From Blastocladiella britannica (lineage: Eukaryota; Blastocladiomycota; Blastocladiomycetes; Blastocladiales; Blastocladiaceae), in contig MU624927.1 in NCBI GenBank assembly GCA_025349905.2, positions 1-17,016 of the forward strand: a stretch of DNA of 17,016 bases. Direction: 5' to 3'. Below, in pieces: positions 1-10,240 of the stretch (position 1 is the stretch's first letter; each line of letters opens with the position of its first letter). Under the pieces are notes generated by a model. It was not told where the DNA came from and did no database searches. It saw only the letters and a program-made list of their open reading frames with translations. Both the position numbers and the translations under genes were made by a program.

Positions 1-454
1 CTTGCCTCCTAAGCAAGTCGATCGCCCTCTTTCTCCTCTGCTCGACCACAGGCCCCCACCCATATTATTTATTCAAGAATTTACTTTTACTCTTCGCCCT
101 ATTTCTTTTGTGTGCGCAACCTTTTATTTGTCAACGCCCAAACGGCTTGAGCGTTGCCCCAATTTGCCTCTTGTTTTCTTTATATTTGTCGTGTCGGGTC
201 CAGTCAAGTGCATCAGGTGCAGTCGAGAAGCTTGTTGCGGGTGTGGCCTTTTCTGGTTTATTTGATCCTCAGTCTCGAACACATGTTTATTTGTTATGTA
301 TAGGTTTCTTTTTGTGTGCGATCAGGTTCGAGCAGGATTTGGATGTGGTGATCGAACGTGTTTATTTGGGCAAAAGAAAAGTTTATATACGTAGGTGGTG
401 ATTTTGGGAATTGAATTCAGATTCGGCTGGATTTTGGAGCTAAAAATCCGTTGG

Positions 455-582
455 AAAACGGCTTCGAGCGTCCGCTGGAAAAGGTGATCAAGTCCAATTC
501 CTGAGGAAAATGGAGAAAACGGCTTCGAGCGTCCGCTGGAAAAGGTGATCAAGTCCAATTCCTGAGGAAAATGGAGAAAACG
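455..582. repeat. Exact tandem repeat, 61-bp unit, about 2.1 copies
   Basis: Positions 455-515 and 516-576 are identical on reading. A third copy begins at 577 but stops after about 6 bases (AAAACG). The unit begins AAAACGGCTTCGAGCGTCCG and ends AATGGAG. No divergence between copies points to recent duplication, or to homogenisation, or to an assembly artefact. The repeat lies in the 3' flank of the minus-strand gene ending at 726, with no coding context. Confidence 0.95.
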
Positions 583-612
583 TCCAAAGGAATCATGGCA
601 GCAATCCAGCGG

Positions 613-627
613 AAAAAAAAAAAAAAA
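613..627 (+). repeat. A15 homopolymer tract
   Basis: Fifteen consecutive A residues on the plus strand, just right of the 61-bp repeat. Read on the transcribed minus strand of the neighbouring gene it is T15, downstream of the AATAAA at 641-636, so it could act as a U-rich downstream element for 3' end formation. That role is inferred from position only. Confidence 0.9.
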
Positions 628-635
628 GTGGGATT

Positions 636-641
636 TTTATT
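636..641 (-). terminator. Putative poly(A) signal AATAAA of the orphan gene
   Basis: TTTATT on the plus strand reads AATAAA on the minus strand. It lies about 85 nt downstream of the TAA stop at 728-726 and is followed by a T15 run in the transcribed direction. Spacing and orientation fit a cleavage/polyadenylation signal. Confidence 0.5.
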
Positions 642-725
642 GCGGAATCGGACTCAAGTTCAACAGATTCTGGGTGACATTCCAGTTTCCTGCGGATAGT
701 ATCTTGCCCTGAAAGTCAAAAAATC

Positions 726-3700
726 TTACCGCAATGACCCACCCAACCGCTCCCACAGCGCATCCTGCACCAGCATTGCCGCCGCCCGTGCTGTCTCCTG
801 CGACCCGTGCCGGCACAGCGACCAGAACGACGCTCGGGCATGCCGCTGCAGGCCCAAGTGCCGGCAGTGGCGCAGCACGTGCAGTGGGGCCAGGATTGCC
901 GCCGACTCGGGTCGCTCGGCCAGGGGTAATTGTACCGGTGTTTGAGGTTCGGGCGTTTCGTCCACCACCATTAGCGTCGGCGGCCGCAATACCCCTGACT
1001 CGGCTGGCGAGCGGTTCGTGGAGACGGACGACATTTTGCGAGCACCAGAGATGCTGCCGTTTCGGGTCGGAGGAGATCCCGGCGACAGCGACGACGTGCG
1101 TCGGCGAGACCCATCGATCCCATCTGAGGGTGCAACCACCACGACCATAGCTGGCACTGGCGGCGTGACTTCAAGGACTGAAGTCCCAGCACGACGTCGA
1201 GTCGGCGACGGCGTGCGGCTCCTGGACCCACTGGTTCGAGCACTCTTTCCTTTACCAACAGCCGGTTCGCTGTACAAGTCATCGGTGCTGATACCCTCAA
1301 TCATCTCGGACCCGGCCATGCCCGACCGCCGTATATCACCAGCATTTGATGGCATAGTGGAGCTCGCAGAAGCGGAAATGGGAAGTGCCGCGCGCAGCAG
1401 AATCCGCGCCGCGTTGGCGTCTACGCTATATACTTGCACGGCGGCAGCAGCATGGTATAGTGCGCGCACCGCGTGCGACCGCACCAGCACCCGCAATAAT
1501 GTGTCGGCGTACCCGTCGTTGAGCAGGTGCTGCTTCAGCGCCGCGTGATGGACCAAGTTGTCGACCGTCAGCGTTGGGTCTTCCTCAATGAGCCCGGGTC
1601 CTGGTAACCGGTATAGCCGCGGAAGAGACGGCGTAATTATGTCGCGCAGGCCTTCGGGTACCACTTGCTGTTGTTTTTGTTGCTGTGCTGGTCGCTTGGT
1701 TCCTGGGGTGGAAGTGGTGGCGAGCGCCATGGCCGGACTGAGCGAGACTCGCCGCACGGAACCAGTCGCCGCAGCAGCGTTCGCACTCGCAGCAGCCGCA
1801 TGCAACGCATCGGTACCGCCCGGAGCGAGGCTCTTGCGGGCGGCCCCCTGAGCAGCAGCGCCACCCGAGACGCTCGAGCCGCGCCGCGCCGATGACCCCG
1901 CCTTTCCGCCAGTACCACCACTTGTATGGTTGCTCAAGACGCTGCCTCTCCGCACGACCTGCCGCTGCGAAACCAGCCGCATGTGCGTGATCAGCTGGCC
2001 AATCGCCGCCAAGTTCCCGGCAATGTACTGGTCGACCACGTCGTCGGACCAGTCGACGATGGTGGCCTGTCCGCCGTCGCCCGCGGCCCGCACCGCCTCG
2101 TCGTCGGCCGGGTCGTCGGTCGGGTCCAGGGACGCGGGCAAAATGGCCGAGGGACGGTCGAGCGCAAGCTTGATCCGTCCGTGAATCGCGAGCGCCAGTG
2201 CAGTGGCTTCTTGGACAGTGATGTGTGCGGGCGCATCGGCGGCCGACTGTGCGTCCACGAGCCGCCGCAGCGACGACGTGTACGGCTGCCCCGCGGTGAT
2301 GGCAATCATCAGGGCCCGGACCGCCGCGGCCGCGTCGCCATCGAGCCGCATCGCCATGTCGGCCTCGGACTCGACTGCTTGTTCCTCCTCGCCGATCGAC
2401 TGCACCACGATACTGGGCCTTCCACCGGTTCGTCCTCCCGCCGACGAGGACCCGCTATCGATACTCCCGCGCCCGGCCGCCAGCGACCCCCGCCGCAACC
2501 CCTCAGTGCCGACCATATTCCCCGCGGCCGCAGCCACATCGTAAGCGTCCATGACCGACGCGCGCCTCCGCCGGTTAATTTCCTGGCGCCCGTCGCGCAT
2601 GCGTTGCCGGCGGGCCATTTCCGCCCGCTCGGCTAGACCCGCTTCGGTCTCGGCGTCGTCGCTTTTCGCCGACTTGGACGACCCGGACCGCCGCATGGTC
2701 TTACTGCCGGACCGCAGGAGCCGCTGCTCGTCGGCCGCTTTTTTAGTGGCAGCGGCTGCAGCGGCGGCACGCTTGGCTTCTTCGGCCGCGGCCAGCACGG
2801 TGGTCTCGATCTTGCGCGGGTCGCGCGGCGGGTACGTATCGGCGCGTGCGGGCCCCCTCGCTGGCCGAGGGACTGTCGGGCTTCGAACCCTGACGTTGCG
2901 CAACACCGTACCCGCGCGGGCCCCGTTTCCGCTATTGCTCAGCATCGGGACGTACGCATCGTCGTGCGCTGCGCGTACGGGTCGCTTACACAAGTCGACG
3001 AGCCGGTGAGCGACGGTCAGTGCCCAGACGGGTCCCCTCGCGGCGCGGCGGGCCACTGATTTCGAGACGGCTAGGCCGTCGGCGCGCACGTAAGCGAGCC
3101 GTGACCGGTCGGACGCGGACACACACGTCCACACGCCAATGAGCATCGGGAGCGCCTTTTGAAGACGGGTGTGCAGCGCCGCGTGGATGTCGGTCCAGCC
3201 GTACTCGTCGACATACCGCTGCAAGTATCCTTCCTCTTCGTCTTGTTGGTCATCATATGCGTTACCCGTCCGTCCACGTGCCACCGGTGCGGGATCCGAC
3301 GATCCGTCTCCTCCACACTGCGCCTGGTAATAGTTCCGCGGCAACGATAACCAGAACGCCATCAGCGCCACCAAGTCGTCGGTGCGTTGTGGGAAGTGCG
3401 CGTAAAAGTACTCGTTAACCCTACCCACCGCCTCGTCCTCCAATCCCATATCCCCGGCCATGTGCACCACAAAGTACTCGAGCGCCGCCAGACCGGAGGG
3501 TCCCGACGACGACGTGTGTGGGCGGGTTTCCAGCACTCGCATCAGGATCGCATCGATTAAACTGGATCGGAGCGCGGCATTGATGGAAATCACGGCCAGT
3601 GGGTTTTGGTTGGCGTCTTGGAACAGCGCGTGGGCTTGGCGGAATAACGAAAGTAAGAATTCGGCGGGAGGGTCGGCGGGGGCGGTGCGGATCAGTTCGA

Positions 3701-4090
3701 CGAGCTCGTAGGTGCCCGATGGGATCTGTGAGCTGCCGTCAATTGGGTTTGGTCAATGCTTTCTAAAGTGCTCAACAATACAAAACGCACTATGAGCTAT
3801 ACATACAGGTCCCGCGACGCGTATTGGTACAAGAGATTGGCTGCTGCCGAGTGCAGAACCATCCTTGTTGGTTTATTCGATGGAAGTGGTGGTTGATCCA
3901 TTCTGTATGTTGTTGGCGGCGATGAGGACGGATCAGCTGGGAATCCATGCATGCACATGAGCAGCGCCAAGTGCACCATGCTCGGCAGCTGCGATCGCGT
4001 GAGGAGCGGTGGTGGAGCGCCGCCTTTCGGTTCGTCCACACCCAAGTCCCATTTCAAGCTCGGTGGCACAAACACGTCGTCTCCATTCAT
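726..4090 (-). CDS. Unrecognised 1096-aa alpha-helical, low-complexity protein (2 exons)
   Basis: Proposed exons are 4090-3807 and 3732-726. The intron (3806-3733, 74 nt) has donor GTATGT and acceptor GGCAG, phases match, and the total is 3291 nt including TAA. I do not recognise a family. Residues 1 to about 345 look folded and helical. Low-complexity sequence follows: an Ala/Lys-rich likely coiled coil (about 401-434), a highly charged Arg/Glu helix (about 456-486), and Ser/Gly/Arg-rich linkers. Shorter helical segments recur near residues 580-690 and 785-885, and in the last 60 residues, perhaps ARM/HEAT-like. No signal peptide or membrane span is evident. There are many Arg-Arg-x-Ser sites of the kind basophilic kinases favour. 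The start at 4090 lies only 51 bp after the upstream channel gene's stop. An in-frame ATG at 4138 would add 16 residues but leave just 3 bp. The long frame and matching splice phases support a real gene; function is unknown. Confidence 0.75.
3733..3806 (-). other. Intron of the orphan gene
   Basis: Donor GTATGT at 3806-3801, acceptor CAG at 3735-3733, and TTGAC-type branch candidates upstream of the acceptor. The in-frame TGA upstream of the long exon 2 frame, with no ATG between, shows that an upstream exon is needed. This intron is the only simple solution I found that keeps phase. A later AG, just before ATCCCATCG, would break the frame. Confidence 0.7.
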
Positions 4091-4091
4091 T

Positions 4092-4097
4092 TTTATT
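4092..4097 (-). terminator. Putative poly(A) signal AATAAA of the channel gene
   Basis: AATAAA on the minus strand, about 45 nt downstream of the channel's TAA (4144-4142). It ends one base before the proposed ATG of the next gene (4090). Cleavage 10-30 nt downstream would fall inside the orphan gene's first exon, implying overlapping transcripts or a later start for that gene. An A/T-rich hexamer could also occur here by chance. Confidence 0.4.
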
Positions 4098-4141
4098 TTT
4101 GATCGATTTGATTTGATGTGAAAAGAGCAAACCAACATATT

Positions 4142-7100
4142 TTACATGGCGAGTGTATCCCCACCATGCGATAGCACCGGCGACACCCCCACTGGCGGAT
4201 CCTGTTGCTGCTGTTGCTGTTGCTGACGCTGGGAAGCATGCCCACTCCCACCACCGCCTGCAAAACCGCTCGGCTCCTCCGAGTCCGAGTCCGCACCACC
4301 CATCGGGTACCGTTCGGGCCGCCACAGCCGCGTCAGAATGTACACCGAGTCGTTCGCCTTCAGAGTCACGTCCGGGTGCGGCGCCGTGTACACGAACGAG
4401 TGCGAGTTTTGCAAGTCCGTGGAGGGCCCACGGTACAGCCCAATCGAGACGATGCCGCGGGTGAGGATGAAGTGGGTGAAGAGGGATTGGAATGTTTTGC
4501 CCTGTATATATACACAACCGTTAATGACAAGAACACACACCAAGGAAGAAAAGGATGACGTACCACAAATGCCTTGGGTACGGGTTCAGTGTAAAAGTAA
4601 CTCGGCAACACATTAAGCTGCTTGTCCAGCGAAATGTCGGTCCGTGACCGGACGCCCGAAAACAGTCGGACCACGTCCAGAATGGTTGGATTAAAAAAGT
4701 GTTGGATCAGGATGGTATCGAGGGAGTCTGTTTCTTGGGTCGTGAGTGCCAACCATTTTGACAGATCGAAAAAAAAGCACACGGTACCAGCGCAGAATGC
4801 TTCCCCCGACGCAAAGAGCGGGTCATCTACATCAAACACAACAAATATGAGAACAACATAAAAAAAGAAAAGGTTGGCACGTACAGAGCATCTGGACCCG
4901 TTTCGGCGGCGGCGGGAACCCGATCTGCAGTCCCAAGTTCTCTTCCTCACTCATGAGTCCCGCAACCCGATCGGTCGGCAGATCTCCGCCCCCACTCGCC
5001 CCAGGTGAAATCGGCGACACCAGCCCTGCCGCAGCTGCGACCGCCGCACCTGCCGGCAGCACCGGCATGGGTCCGGCCGGGCTCAACAGTCCAGAGCCTG
5101 GGGACTCACCGCCTGCAGTTATGACCGTTTCCTGGCGCCGGCGACGGACGCGACGGCGCCGCGGCATGGTCCCTTCGCTGATAGACCCGATCGACGACTG
5201 TAAGGGGATATGGAGTGCGCCGCCCAGGGCGGCCGGGTCGGCGGCCAGAAATGACGTGCCGCCAATCGACCCATGACCATGACCACCGCTGTACTCGGGC
5301 ACGGGCGGGTGCACCGCTTCGGAACGGTCAGCGGCGGCATCTCCAAACACCGACGCGCCGCCCGATGTACTTGACACCAGCATCGGATCCGTTGTCCCTC
5401 CTCCCGCCGATCCCGACGTCGAGTGAGGCATAGGTTCCGACTCACTGCGAGCCGGATTGTGAAGCAACGACTGGGCTGAAATGGACCGCCCCATAGCCGG
5501 CTGCAGCGCCGTCGGTTGCGGGTCGGTCGGGTACTTGACGCCGACGGAGGAGAGTGGGCGCACGTTGCGGCCGCGCGGCATGGGCCGTTCGAGCGTTGGC
5601 GCCGTGTTGACGATGGTTGGTGGCGGCGGCGCGGGACCACCGCGCTGGGATGCGGCGGCATGCGATGCCAGTAAGTTGGGCGATGCGAGTCGGCGCGCGC
5701 GGTCGGCGGCGCTGCTGCCGTTGGTCCCCGTTCCCGACATGAACGGCGGGCTGCTGGACCGCGACCCGTGGGGCATGGGGCTCGTGGACCGTGGGTGACG
5801 CACTTCTGCTGATGCCGCTGCTGCGGCTGTTGCCGGCGGCGGCGGCGCCAATGGGCGCGGCGGTGGAGCTTGGACGTACGCCGCCGGTTCGTACTGCGAG
5901 TAAATGACATTTGGCACCGAGTCAGCAGGTGGAGCAGCAGCGTATGCAGACGGGTAGATAGGTCTAGACTCGGCGCGAAACGTCGAGTCGCTGGTAACCA
6001 CGGTGGCCGAAACGGCCGCTGCCGCCGCCCGCATCGCGGTCGCCGCGGCGCCCTGCGAGCTGACGCCCAGGAACCGGATTGCCGCCGCGTCATTCAGCAC
6101 CACCATCGTGTACACCGGGTCGCGTCCATGGCGCGCAACCAAATGCACCGCCTGGTGCCGGTTAAGGATCGGGTCAAGGTCGGTGAAATCCTCGTCGCCG
6201 GGGTTATCGGGCACGGGCACCGCCGTGGGTTCCGCGCCTCCGGTCATGGCTGGGGACGGGTCGAGCGAGGGCTCGGGCGCCAGAATTACGATGCGCGCGG
6301 CGGCGGCCAAGTTGGCACGAATCAAGTCTCTTCGGTGGCGCGGGTTGCCGCGCATAAAGTACACGAGCGGGAACGACCGCGAGTAGTGGAACGCGTCGCT
6401 GTGTGGAATATCTTTCGCGAAAAACAAGATGGGTTTGAGGTCCTTGGCGGGCAAGTGCGACGACCGGAGCGTGCACAGCAGCCGGAAGAACATCCACGAG
6501 GGTGTGATGATCACGTAGTGGTCGGTCAGCTCGGTGCCGCCGGAGCTGCCCGTCGCATCGTACACCTCGCAATCCATGGCCGACGAGGGAGGGTTGACGA
6601 GCAGGTGACATAGGGGTACTTTTTTCGAGTCGGCCGAGAACGGCGCTTCGGGAAAACCAATGCGCATGGGCCCGTCGGGCCGACCGCCGGGGATCGAGAC
6701 GGGCGGGATCGCATACGCTGGTGGAGGGTTCGCCCAGTCGATGCCGAGGGCACGAATGTGCTCCAGGGGCCGCGAGGGAAACGATTGGTAATCGGGGTAC
6801 ACGGAAAAAATTGGGTCACGGTTCTGGAGCGAGCGCGTAAACGTTTCTTGGGTCTACATAACATTTTAGTGTGATTTTGTGGGAAAAAATGGAAAAGAAG
6901 AAACAAACCAATTTTTGAATGCGGGTGAGATCGCGAATGCCCTGCGCAATACACACAATCTCCTCGTTCCCGCAAAACACGTAGCTCTCGGCCGGGTTGA
7001 GCACCACGTGAAAGTCGAGCGTCTCGTAGTCCAAATCATGGTGCACCACCGGAATTCGGACCGCGATCGAAATGACCTGGAACTCGCGGAACAGGTACTG

Positions 7101-8043
7101 TTTATATATTACTTTGAGTGAATGCCGCTAAATATACAGAACGGCATTTAAAAAAGACATACAGCACAAATGTGATGGAACCGCTTCCCGACAAACACGG
7201 GCACAATCTGCAAGTTATAAATCTCGTGTCCCATGCCATCGCCGTACTGCGCGTGCCACGGCTTATGGTACAGTTCGAGCGGCTCCGAGTTGGTGATCAA
7301 GTTGGCCACCAGCGTAGAGATCCCCGGGTGCAAGCAATTGGACGCCACCAGCGCCTGCTTGAGGTCGTCGGCGCACACCACCGCGGTCGCATGGTGCGTG
7401 TGGTACCGCTGGAACGCGGGCCGGTGCGTGTACACGTACAGCTCGACCGACGGCGCGTGCCGGGCCACTGACCACACGCGGAGCACGTTGCGCTCGTCCT
7501 CGGTCCAGGTATTGTCGGAAATGAAGAATACGCCTAGCGACGTGCGCACTTTGGCACGGCACAGGTCCTCTTCGTTGAGCGCCGAGCCGCGAATGTAGAA
7601 TACCGTGTTTGAGCTGGTAAGTCAATTTGTAAATTTACCATGAGAACCTTTTAAATAAAAGGAATCGTACTATTTCGGAGCATTTATCATGGCCTTGACG
7701 TCGATCGAAGGGTTGTGGCGGCTGAGCATGACGACCTTGACTGGGATGGCGCTTTCCTGAATCCGCCCAACTCTCGTGTATATGAGTGAAATGAAATGCA
7801 GCAGCAATAAATAAACACGCACGTTGTTGAAAAACGCCGTCAACAACGCGTGGACGAGGGACAAGTTGTCGAATCGGCCCATGACCACCACGTGCGGAAT
7901 GGAGTTGCGCTCCTTGTACGACCCGCCGCCCTCGCGCCGGGTTCGGTACGTGTCGAGGGCCGAAGAAACGAGGGGCGGGATGGCAATGAATGCAAACTAT
8001 TTTGGTGGTCATGACGATATCCGATGTTGAATTAACTCAGAAT

Positions 8044-8088
<45 letters not shown>

Positions 8089-10240
8089 AAAAAAAATTGG
8101 ATACGCACAATGATACCCAACATGACAATGATGCGTCCGGCAACCGAAGCAGCAGAAATATCACCATATCCGACGGTTGTGAGGGTCACGACCGTGAAAT
8201 AGAGAGAATCTAGGGTCCCCCAAGTCAAATTGTCAGTACTCCATCGAAACAAACAAAATGAAAGGACACAAACCCATCAAAGTTAGGTACTGTTCTTTGC
8301 TCATGGCCTCAGCGTACTGAACCGAGCACATTTGCACGTAAATGATCGTGAGCAGCGTAGCAATAAGAATGACCAGACGCTGCTGTAAGATATCCTGAGG
8401 GATGGCGCCATACGAGATTTCCGTGCGGAGGTGCATGAACCGTCGTATCCGCGGGAGGACACTGATGGATCGCAGGTAATAGGGCACATAGAGGAAAGGG
8501 CCACCGCGGAGCACAATCGAAACCATCATGGGCACAGTGGTGACCAGGTCAATGATGCCCGTGGGTGCCAGGAACGAGCGCAGTGGGAATTCGGCAAATG
8601 AGACTCGCAATAGCAACGATAGCGCGTTGAGCATGGAGAGTCCTGTACGTAAAAAATATGACGAGTCAGGTACCCATGCATACCATCAAAAAATGAGGAA
8701 ATAAATACGAACCAACGACAACCAGGTACAACCAATGAGGCCGTGGAACGTACAAGAAACCCGGGAGATGCGTATCGGGCGGCGCCTCGTCGTTAAGTCG
8801 CTTTCCAACTAGGGACATTTCCACCAAGTACATGATCACCAAACCCAGATCGACCGACACTTCGACCAGAATCAAGAGCGCCTTGACGGCGTTGGAGTTG
8901 CGGAGATACGACATGACGGCACGGCGTGGGCGGTGCACGCCGCGCTCGACCAACGCGTCAATGGTCCATGGCATCGGCTCCTTGCGAGCCTCGGCGCGCG
9001 CGTGCGCCATGGCCGCGCGGGCACCGTTGTATCCGGCGTACACGAGCGAGGGACGCGTGTACAGCGCGAGGGCCAGGCGCGAGCGCAGGCCGTGCAGCGA
9101 TCGTTTCGTGGGCTCGGCCGCGTCGGGGACTTCGGACAAGTCCGTGGGTACATTGGCAGCAGCAGCAGCAACAGCAGCGGAGGTGAAGGAAGTGGAGGTG
9201 GCGCGGAGCATCCCGGTCTGGCTGTTGTTGTGATCGGGATTGCCGTTGTCGTCGCGCGTCGGGTGCGAGAGCGTCCCGGGCGAGTCGGTGGCCAACCCAA
9301 GGATCGCCACTGTTGGCGCACGGGGTAGCCCATGACGCTGGCGCGTCGACGGAGCGCGGGAGGGCGTGCCCGAGGCAGAGGCGGTTGGCGCAACGATGGT
9401 CATGGGCGGAATGCCGGCCCCTACTACTCCTCCATTCGCGTCCAGCGGATCATGGTGTTGGTATTGATGATGGTGATGGTGAGGAGATCCCTCGGCGTCC
9501 ACGCGCCGGCGCACGCGCGTAGTCCGGCGCGCGAGCCACGGAAAGAACCGGCGCGCGACAGAGTTGCGGTCGTCTTCTGCACCCGCGGACCCGAGCAGAT
9601 CGTCGCCACTGCGCAACAGCCGCCACTGCGGATCTTGGGTCTCGGTGCGCGACAGGGGCAGCAAAGGCGGCTGCAGCCGGCGCAAACCAGCAGCACCAGT
9701 CGTTCCAGGAGAAGCTGTAGGGGGTAGGTACGGCGTTGAGGCGCTATCGGCTTCCGAGTCCCAGGCCGACGGCGGCCGCATCGGACCGCGTGTATTCGGT
9801 TGCTCCTGCTGTGACGGACCATGCAAGTCCGGGCCGGGTCCCCACGAGACCGATTGAGGAGAGATCACGGGAGCGGCCACCGCGGGCGCAGAGGCAATGG
9901 ACGCCCGCCTTGCGCTTCCAGCATCGTTTTCATCTGCACTAAAGTGGTGGTAATGGTGGTGATGGGGAATGTGCGAGGGCGTGCGTGCTCCACCGTTTCC
10001 GCCAATAGTTGCGGGTGCGGCGGCCGACATGGAAGGTAAGCGCGACATGACCACTGGCTGCGAGTGTCGGCGTGGGTGATGAGCTGGGTCGTTGGCGTTA
10101 GGCAGCGGTTGCATCGGAATGGCAGTTGTCAGCTGCGGTTGCGCGGCGGCCACGTCGGGAAGGGGCCAGTCCGGGGGGAAATCGTGACCATCATCATTAC
10201 CGCCGATATCGCCGTGCGGTGGCACTGGTGCTGGTGGCAT
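4142..10240 (-). CDS. Slo/BK-superfamily potassium channel, 1829 aa (10 exons)
   Basis: Exons: 10240-8713, 8642-8274, 8209-8109, 7996-7823, 7756-7671, 7613-7163, 7097-6909, 6853-4885, 4826-4564, 4501-4142; total 5490 nt, all phases consistent. The product should be a plasma- or organelle-membrane K+ channel, a tetramer gated by cytoplasmic RCK domains. About 450 disordered N-terminal residues precede six membrane segments (S1 about 453-477, S2 502-522, S3 537-554, S4 560-582 with five Arg, S5 597-617, S6 657-680). The selectivity filter TVGYGD is at 644-649. RCK1 starts near 697; RCK2 starts near 1077, is broken by a roughly 390-residue insert, and resumes at YDPLFASGEAF (from 1623). The C-terminus keeps the family pattern GLYR...VYTAPHPD, then polyQ. 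I see no acidic calcium bowl before the DPLFASG segment and no S0 helix, so the gating ligand is unclear (Slo1- or Slo2-like). An in-frame TGA two codons upstream supports the start. The family is confident; the exact turret splice is not. Confidence 0.93.
4202..4225 (-). repeat. CAG/CAA repeat encoding a Q8 tract
   Basis: Eight mixed CAG and CAA codons near the C-terminus of the channel, after the last structured RCK2 strand. Mixed codons make it less prone to slippage than a pure CAG run. It lies in a Gly/Ser/Gln-rich tail that is probably disordered. Confidence 0.85.
4885..6049 (-). other. Coding segment for a roughly 390-aa disordered insertion within RCK2
   Basis: Within channel exon 8, the segment after the first half of RCK2 (ending near MVVLNDAAAIRFLG) encodes Ala/Pro/Ser/Gly-rich sequence with runs such as APPPPATAAAAASAE, SRSSSPP and RRRRVRRRRQE. 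The RCK fold resumes only in exon 9. In Slo1 the equivalent position carries the much shorter linker leading to the calcium bowl. Boundaries are approximate and judged by composition. Confidence 0.7.
8045..8096 (+). repeat. A42-G-A9 tract inside a channel intron
   Basis: Forty-two A residues (8045-8086), one G, then nine A (8088-8096) on the plus strand. On the transcribed strand it is a giant T tract, 12 nt after the donor GTGCGT of the intron 8108-7997, directly after the exon that encodes the selectivity filter. That intron is 112 nt while the others are 55-74 nt, so the tract accounts for the extra length. Six-frame translation turns it into a meaningless run of Phe or Lys. Confidence 0.95.
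8210..8273 (-). other. Intron before the pore exon (alternative splicing possible)
   Basis: Preferred intron: donor GTTTGT at 8273, TACTGAC and TTGAC branch candidates, acceptor CCCTAG at 8210. It joins ...EQYLTLM to DSLYFTVVTL in phase. A second in-frame reading, with donor GTGTCC and acceptor GGAG, would instead give ...LMGFTDNLTWGTLDSLYF. All other acceptors in the window are CAG or TAG, so I prefer the first. Confidence 0.65.

Larger units (their letters stand above)
1..725. other. AT-rich intergenic region without a supported gene
   Basis: No reading frame here looks like a conserved protein. The short frames on both strands are low in recognisable motifs and differ in composition from the GC-rich genes to the right. 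The stretch is T-rich at the left. It then carries a 61-bp direct repeat (455-576), an A15 tract (613-627) and a poly(A)-type hexamer on the minus strand (636-641). The right part is probably the 3' UTR of the minus-strand gene ending at 726. I see no tRNA, rRNA or transposon signature. A terminal exon of a gene lying further left cannot be excluded. Confidence 0.6.

Noticed and set aside
1..401. Short plus-strand frames at the left edge
   Set aside because: They overlap one another, are Cys/Phe-rich with no motif, and lie in T-rich DNA unlike the coding regions of this window.
1926..2636. 236-codon plus-strand frame
   Set aside because: It is antisense to the 955-codon stretch of the orphan gene and looks like a composition shadow.
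3591..3593. GTG start for the orphan gene
   Set aside because: The frame stays open upstream to 3732 with sensible protein sequence, and a phase-matched intron links it to an exon with an ATG at 4090.
5119..6093. 324-codon minus-strand frame rich in Arg and Pro
   Set aside because: It is an alternate frame of the low-complexity channel exon and has no start or splice context of its own.
7118..7471. Plus-strand frame across channel exons 6 and 7
   Set aside because: It is antisense to the RCK1 region and crosses a well-defined intron (7098-7162) of the minus-strand gene.
8043..8252. Frame ending in a long Phe run after TVGYGD
   Set aside because: The Phe run is the T tract of the intron that starts at GTGCGT (8108). 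The coding part ends at 8109 and continues at 7996 with FAFIAIPPLV, which completes S6.
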